Shown here piece by piece: positions 14,683-18,396 of a DNA stretch of 18,396 nt. The DNA is from a bacterium Ga0077546. GTDB lineage: Bacteria > Cyanobacteriota > Vampirovibrionia > Obscuribacterales > Obscuribacteraceae. The translations under genes were made by a program, and so were the position numbers. The stretch is taken from positions 1 to 18,396 of the forward strand of contig LNEX01000156.1 in the NCBI GenBank assembly GCA_001464165.1. Direction: 5' to 3'. Each line of letters begins with the position of its first letter. Position 1 is the stretch's first letter. The notes beneath the pieces are model-generated. The model ran no database searches and was not told the DNA's origin. It worked only from the letters and a program-made list of their open reading frames with translations.

Positions 14683-16626
14683 TTACTCTTGCATGAGCTT
14701 CTCGGTAGCGATAGCGTCGGCTTTCGCGAATATTGCTTTCGATTCTTGTTCTTTGCCAGTCTGAGCCAAGAAGCAGGCGTAACTATTTAGAGCTTGGTAA
14801 AGCAGAGTTTTATCATTGGCAAAAGACTCCGAGGCTAAATTCATTGCTTCTTTTAGTTCTTTCTCAGCGTCTTCATATCGATTTTCATCGCGATCGAGTT
14901 GACCAAGCTTAATCAGAGCTAAAACTCTCATTCTTTCATATTTACGATTGCTGCTGGCGGCTTTCTCGTAAATAGACAGTGCCTCTGCCAGTAGTGGCCG
15001 CACCAACGGTAGCCTCTGTTGGCGGTTGTAGCATTCACCTAGTAGCATATCTATACCGGCAACCTGTGGGCTATTGTCACCGAGCAGGTCTTTGTAGACT
15101 GTGCGGGCCCTAGTGAGAAGGGTTTCAGTATGTTTATCCATGGCGGCACCAGCAAGGCCGCGATTGACATGATCAATTGTAGTAAAAGTAATTGGTGCAA
15201 GTATTCGCTTCATTCCTGTTTGCGATTCGCTGCCAGGCTGGGCTAGCTCGTCTAACTCTTTAAGCAGAGTGTCGTAGGCTTCAAGTAAAACCTGACTATT
15301 GAGCTTGGCAATTTTTTGATTGACTATCTCCAGCTCGTCAAACATTTTTGCTTTAGAAAAAAGAGAGCGCTCCATACGCAAGGCCGTCATTAAGCGGCCG
15401 CGATTAGAAAATTTAGTACGAGCAGTATTTTCAGCTGATGTTAAAACCCAGTGTGCTTGGTCGTACATATGGAGGTCGGTAAGGGTTTGAGCAATTGTGG
15501 TTTGGCTGTTCCAAATTGTCTTTAGCAGCACCGTGCCGTGGTCTGGCTCTGGCCCATTGTCTACAGACATATATGAAAATACCGCAGCGACAAAGACAAA
15601 CAGAGTCCAGAAGGCATAGCGTAAATATTTAATTTCTAGGCGCTGCTTGGTTGGATGTTGTACTGGTTTGACTTTGACAGAGCCTGATTGCGGCTGGATA
15701 GTGGGTAAGTCTTCCAGTACTTCTGTGATTGACTGGTAGCGGTTTTCTGGAAGTTTTTCTAAGCAGCGAAAGATTAGAGCCTCCATACTTTTGTTGATAC
15801 TCAGCTCTGGCACCACTTGATTAAACGATAGCGGGGTCTGGCTGACATGCATGGTCATGGTGTCGTAAGCCGTTTCTCCTCGCAGCGGTGCCACTCCTGC
15901 CATGGCCTCATACATTAAACAGCCGAGCGAATAGATATCAGAGCGGTTGTCTAGGGGTTTAGCCTGGCACTGCTCTGGGCTCATGTACAATGGGCTGCCA
16001 AAAATATCCCCAGTTTGAGTTAGTCTGGTTTGTTCTTTGGTGGCGTTCGGAAGTACTTTAGCGATGCCGAAGTCGACAATTTTGACTAGCTCAGAGCCGT
16101 CTTCACCCTTAATTAAAACCAGATTGCTGGGCTTCAGGTCGCGGTGCAGTATGCCATTTTTGTGGGCATGTTCTAAGCCCATACAGGTTTGGCGAAAAAT
16201 GTGAACGGCTCTGTCGAGGGCTATGTGACCAACTTCGTCTAATACTTCACTGAGATTCTTACCATCTAGGCAGTCCATTACTAAGTAAGCTTGTGAGCCG
16301 ACTATACCAAAGTCGTAGATGCTAATAATATTCTGGTGCTTCAGCGAGCTAGAGGCCTTGGCTTCGTGTTTAAAACGTTCCATGGCTACTTTGTCTGAAT
16401 CATCGTGCAAAAGTTTGATAGCAACGATACGGTCCATGAGGCGGTGACGTGCTTTGTATACGACGCTCATACCTCCGGTGCCGAGCACTGAGATAATCTC
16501 GTACTGATCGGCAAAGACTTGACCGATCATAGGGTCTGCTTGTTCTAGCTCTAATTCGTGTCCATCGACTGGGCACTTTGACCAGAGCGTTTCAAAGCGA
16601 GCATCGCATTTAGGGCAGAATTTCAA
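14683..16626 (-). CDS. Membrane Ser/Thr kinase with N-terminal zinc ribbon and outside TPR-like tail
   Basis: A 647-residue protein. It begins with a short zinc ribbon (Cys4, Cys7, Cys18 in MKFCPKCDAR...KCPVDGHEL). The kinase domain (about 42-305) has all catalytic features: Gly loop GTGGMSVVYKA, Lys71, Glu88, HRDLKPSN (Asp163, Asn168), DFGIA (Asp185) and an activation segment with Thr203 and Thr205 (LTQTGD) before FGSPLYMSPEQC. After a linker, one membrane helix (about 336-354) leads to a C-terminal region of about 290 residues outside the membrane. Its last 140 residues are helical and TPR-like (YEDAEKELKEAMNLA, TGKEQESKAIFAKA). This replaces the PASTA sensor of PknB. The TTG start is preceded by AAGGA six bases upstream. 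It is divergent from the PsbP-like gene and paralogous to the kinase at 7263-8204. The signal is unknown; the tail may bind a partner protein. Confidence 0.95.
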   Translation of the reverse strand: MKFCPKCDARFETLWSKCPVDGHELELEQADPMIGQVFADQYEIISVLGTGGMSVVYKARHRLMDRIVAIKLLHDDSDKVAMERFKHEAKASSSLKHQNIISIYDFGIVGSQAYLVMDCLDGKNLSEVLDEVGHIALDRAVHIFRQTCMGLEHAHKNGILHRDLKPSNLVLIKGEDGSELVKIVDFGIAKVLPNATKEQTRLTQTGDIFGSPLYMSPEQCQAKPLDNRSDIYSLGCLMYEAMAGVAPLRGETAYDTMTMHVSQTPLSFNQVVPELSINKSMEALIFRCLEKLPENRYQSITEVLEDLPTIQPQSGSVKVKPVQHPTKQRLEIKYLRYAFWTLFVFVAAVFSYMSVDNGPEPDHGTVLLKTIWNSQTTIAQTLTDLHMYDQAHWVLTSAENTARTKFSNRGRLMTALRMERSLFSKAKMFDELEIVNQKIAKLNSQVLLEAYDTLLKELDELAQPGSESQTGMKRILAPITFTTIDHVNRGLAGAAMDKHTETLLTRARTVYKDLLGDNSPQVAGIDMLLGECYNRQQRLPLVRPLLAEALSIYEKAASSNRKYERMRVLALIKLGQLDRDENRYEDAEKELKEAMNLASESFANDKTLLYQALNSYACFLAQTGKEQESKAIFAKADAIATEKLMQE

Positions 16627-16822
16627 GCGCTATCCTTAAAAACACTTAGGTTGTACCAGATTTATGTTCCCTTTGATAGGCCTGGCTTATTAGGTCTTTT
16701 GACAAGCATTGCTAAATCTAAGCCTGCAGAAATTAATTTGGCACTCTCTGGCTAATCTTACGTCAGTGGCTGTATCACCAATAAATCTGTATAGAAGGGT
16801 GAGGCATCTTTGGGGGGCAATT

Positions 16823-17416
16823 ATGAATCTTTGTCGCATGTCTTGTCTGGTTTTATTGGCCGCTCATGTTGTTATGTCTTCGGCCAATGCTGCCGACACT
16901 GAGGCTCCATCGCTACCGCCGCAGTCTACCGCTAGTCCAATAGCCGATGGTGGTAGGCCCTTTGTCGTGAAGCTTCCGTCTGGTTGGGAGGTCAGTGAAC
17001 TAAATGCACCTAGACCCAATAGTGGGCGTGAGATGGCCGGCGGGAGACTTCGTGCTCTGAAAAAAGACGGTGAAGGTATGGCTGTTATAGAGCTAACCTA
17101 CTTAAGTCGCACTGATGCCGGACAAGCTGATATAGACAGTGAATTTAGTACTTTTGTTTCAACGGTGAAAACTGAGTACGAGAGTAAAGGTCTGAAAACC
17201 AGCAGCACTAGTCCGAAGAAAGCTACTCTTGGAGCTTTACCCTCGGCCGAAGTCGAAATCACAGTGCTGGGTCAGAATAAAGAATTGCGTCAGTGGTTTG
17301 CTATGGCTCTGGGCAAGAAATATGTTTATGCCTTGAGCTACACTGGTGAAAAGCAGTATTACGATAGATTTGAACCTGAGTTTTCTAAGTGTCGCGCTAG
17401 TTTATGTATGGAGTAG
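16823..17416 (+). CDS. Exported PsbP/DcrB-like protein
   Basis: 197 residues from the ATG at 16823, preceded by a G-rich ribosome site (GGGGGG, five bases upstream). It has a signal peptide (MNLCRMSCLVLLAAHVV...ANA, cleavage near residue 23) and a short Pro/Ser linker. The single domain has FVVKLPSGWEVSEL, AVIELTYLSR, FSTFVSTVKTEYESKG, PSAEVEITV and KYVYALSYTGEKQYYDRFEPEFSKC, the pattern of the Mog1/PsbP/DcrB fold (VxxPxGW near the start, aYaltys near the end). Two cysteines (190, 195) close the sequence and could form a disulphide. The fold is mainly known from exported or lipoprotein-like proteins of mostly unclear function. The longer reading from 16709 adds 38 residues before the signal peptide and is unlikely. 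It stands divergent to the kinase and converges with the rhodanese gene. Confidence 0.78.
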   Translation: MNLCRMSCLVLLAAHVVMSSANAADTEAPSLPPQSTASPIADGGRPFVVKLPSGWEVSELNAPRPNSGREMAGGRLRALKKDGEGMAVIELTYLSRTDAGQADIDSEFSTFVSTVKTEYESKGLKTSSTSPKKATLGALPSAEVEITVLGQNKELRQWFAMALGKKYVYALSYTGEKQYYDRFEPEFSKCRASLCME

Positions 17417-17432
17417 AAATAGAATAAATCGC

Positions 17433-17927
17433 CTATTTGGCTTCTTCCTCTTTTCCTTGCCAGAGGCTGCTCTTCTTCAGCTTCTCTACTTGCTCGAAAT
17501 CTTTGTGCCAGATCTCTTCTATGACAAATACATTGGGATAGCCCAGAGCAATTATTTGCGGAAGGCAGACATTATTCAGCGATATGCGCCTCGTGGGAAA
17601 GAAAGTATTAGTGCAGTAGACTATTATTTTGGTTTTCTTGTCAGGTACAAGCTGCTTCAACTTTTCTTCTTTTATGTCGGCTCCCATAAGTAGGGCGCCT
17701 TTAATGTGACCCTGCTTGTACTCTGCTTCACTGCGCAAATCAAGAATAATCACACCAGGCTTTTGGCAATCTTTTTGGAATTGGGTGAAAGGTATGATCC
17801 GTTCTTTCCAGTCAATTTTACTGACAGTGTTTTTGTATTCATCAAATGAAACTGGGTCGATAGCTAGTGTCGGAGCTGCCCAGGTAAATGCTGATATGCT
17901 TAGAAGTAGGGCAAGGTTTTTTTTCAT
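17433..17927 (-). CDS. Exported rhodanese-like protein
   Basis: A 164-residue protein. It has a signal peptide (MKKNLALLLSISAFTWA...LA, cleavage near residue 22) and one rhodanese domain: VIILDLRSEAEYKQGHIKGA (Asp63, Arg65) and the active-site cysteine Cys105 in VYCTNTFFPTRRISL. The active-site loop is longer than in thiosulfate sulfurtransferases and contains a PTRR stretch seen in exported rhodaneses, so the substrate may not be thiosulfate. ALGYPNVFVIEE completes the fold. The catalytic cysteine is present, so sulfur transfer or thiol chemistry outside the cytoplasm is plausible. GGGA lies seven bases before the ATG. No sulfur-metabolism gene adjoins it. Confidence 0.9.
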   Translation of the reverse strand: MKKNLALLLSISAFTWAAPTLAIDPVSFDEYKNTVSKIDWKERIIPFTQFQKDCQKPGVIILDLRSEAEYKQGHIKGALLMGADIKEEKLKQLVPDKKTKIIVYCTNTFFPTRRISLNNVCLPQIIALGYPNVFVIEEIWHKDFEQVEKLKKSSLWQGKEEEAK

Positions 17928-17972
17928 AAATTTTTCCCAGCCAATTAGTTGACTAAGAGATTCCCGTTTTGT

Positions 17973-18396
17973 TCAAGGCCTAAGCAGGCTTTCGTTCTTA
18001 ATATGCGCCACTATTTCAAATGAACGCAGCCTGTCTTGCTGTTCATATAGATCACTGACAAACATTAGTTCGTCGGCCGCAGTCACTTCCAGTAGCCTTT
18101 CTAGTTTCGTTTTTACAGTCTCGGCACCGCCAATGATGGCAATGGCCATGCGGCTTGATACGGCATGTTTCTCGTTGGCAGACCAAAGGGTTTCCATCTG
18201 TTCAAGAGTTACTGGTGGCTTGAGTTGCATGTTCTCGCCTCGAATTAATGATAAGCCACGCTGCATCGGTGTGGTTGCTAGATTGTTGGCAACTTCATCT
18301 GTGTCTGCGGCAACCAGCGGTACTCCAATCATTACATGCGGCTTTTGCAAGGCTTTCGATGGCTTAAATCTGTTGCGGTAAAGCTTGATGGCGACT
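17973..18396 (-). CDS. Luciferase-like (LLM class) flavin-dependent oxidoreductase, C-terminal part
   Basis: The frame is open to the end of the window, so the N-terminus lies beyond it; the TTG at 18350 is not a true start. The visible 140 residues read VAIKLYRNRFKPSKAL, then KPHVMIGVPLVAADTDEVANNLA, QRGLSLIRGENMQLKPP, IIGGAETVKTKLERLLEVTAADELMFVSDLY and LRSFEIVA. This is the C-terminal end of the bacterial luciferase-like monooxygenase fold (AADTDE helix and GADELM-type strand), close in pattern to the short MsnO8-like members. Such enzymes use reduced flavin and O2 on unknown substrates. It follows the same direction as the rhodanese gene, 45 bases away, and may be co-transcribed. Confidence 0.87.
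   Translation of the reverse strand, partial: VAIKLYRNRFKPSKALQKPHVMIGVPLVAADTDEVANNLATTPMQRGLSLIRGENMQLKPPVTLEQMETLWSANEKHAVSSRMAIAIIGGAETVKTKLERLLEVTAADELMFVSDLYEQQDRLRSFEIVAHIKNESLLRP

Noticed and set aside
16699..16704. Perfect TTGACA upstream of the PsbP-like gene
   Set aside because: No acceptable -10 box occurs 16-19 bases downstream, so I do not call a promoter.
16709..16822. Longer N-terminus of the PsbP-like protein
   Set aside because: It would place a polar 38-residue stretch before a clear signal peptide, while the ATG at 16823 has a G-rich ribosome site.
17417..17438. AAATAG/CTATTT pair between the PsbP-like and rhodanese genes
   Set aside because: Six A/T-rich pairs reaching into the coding sequence; not a credible terminator.

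Overview
The window is a dense bacterial chromosome segment with about 16 genes, few of them metabolic. No IS element, phage gene, CRISPR array, tRNA or rRNA was seen, and no gap between genes exceeds 300 bases; the longest are about 150-200 bases. By eye the base composition is 45-50% GC. Several genes appear to use TTG starts, and one appears to use ATT. The gene set is Pkn2/PknB-like Ser/Thr kinases with an N-terminal zinc ribbon and C-terminal TPR-like tail, a giant-type hybrid histidine kinase, TadE/TadG-like pseudopilins, a stand-alone FHA protein and many exported orphans. It resembles what I recall of the Obscuribacterales/Melainabacteria (non-photosynthetic relatives of cyanobacteria). 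That is an inference from gene content only; other signalling-rich phyla are possible.

Layout. (1) 1-3085, plus strand: the C-terminal two thirds of a hybrid histidine kinase (helical repeats, GAF, HisKA, HATPase, degenerate receiver, second receiver, Hpt). It enters from outside the window. The frame changes near 2000-2020, so it appears as two overlapping ORFs, and its second receiver also lacks a core strand. (2) 3158-5378, plus: a glycine-rich stress-type protein with a strong terminator, an exported S1/P1 nuclease with all zinc ligands, and a small exported orphan probably started by ATT. (3) 5562-7253, plus: an Mrr-type nuclease carrying four predicted membrane helices. (4) 7263-11419, minus: a compact five-gene run reading TadE-like, TadE-like, TadG-like, exported small protein, Ser/Thr kinase. 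(5) 11572-12933, plus: a single-pass membrane protein with four cytoplasmic threonine repeats (KTMLFD type) and a cysteine domain. It converges with (6) 12968-14482, minus: a stand-alone FHA protein, a GNAT acetyltransferase and an orphan membrane protein. (7) 14683-16626, minus: a membrane Ser/Thr kinase with zinc ribbon and an outside TPR-like tail. (8) 16823-17416, plus: an exported PsbP/DcrB-like protein; 17433-17927, minus: an exported rhodanese; and a luciferase-family oxidoreductase truncated by the window end.

Working together. The most interesting idea is a phospho-threonine circuit: two paralogous Ser/Thr kinases (7263-8204 and 14683-16626), a membrane protein with four regularly placed threonine motifs that could be substrates, and a single-domain FHA reader next door. 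One kinase sits at the end of a pseudopilin operon, which would tie the circuit to cell-surface assembly. This is inference from neighbourhood and motifs; nothing in the sequence proves the phosphorylation.
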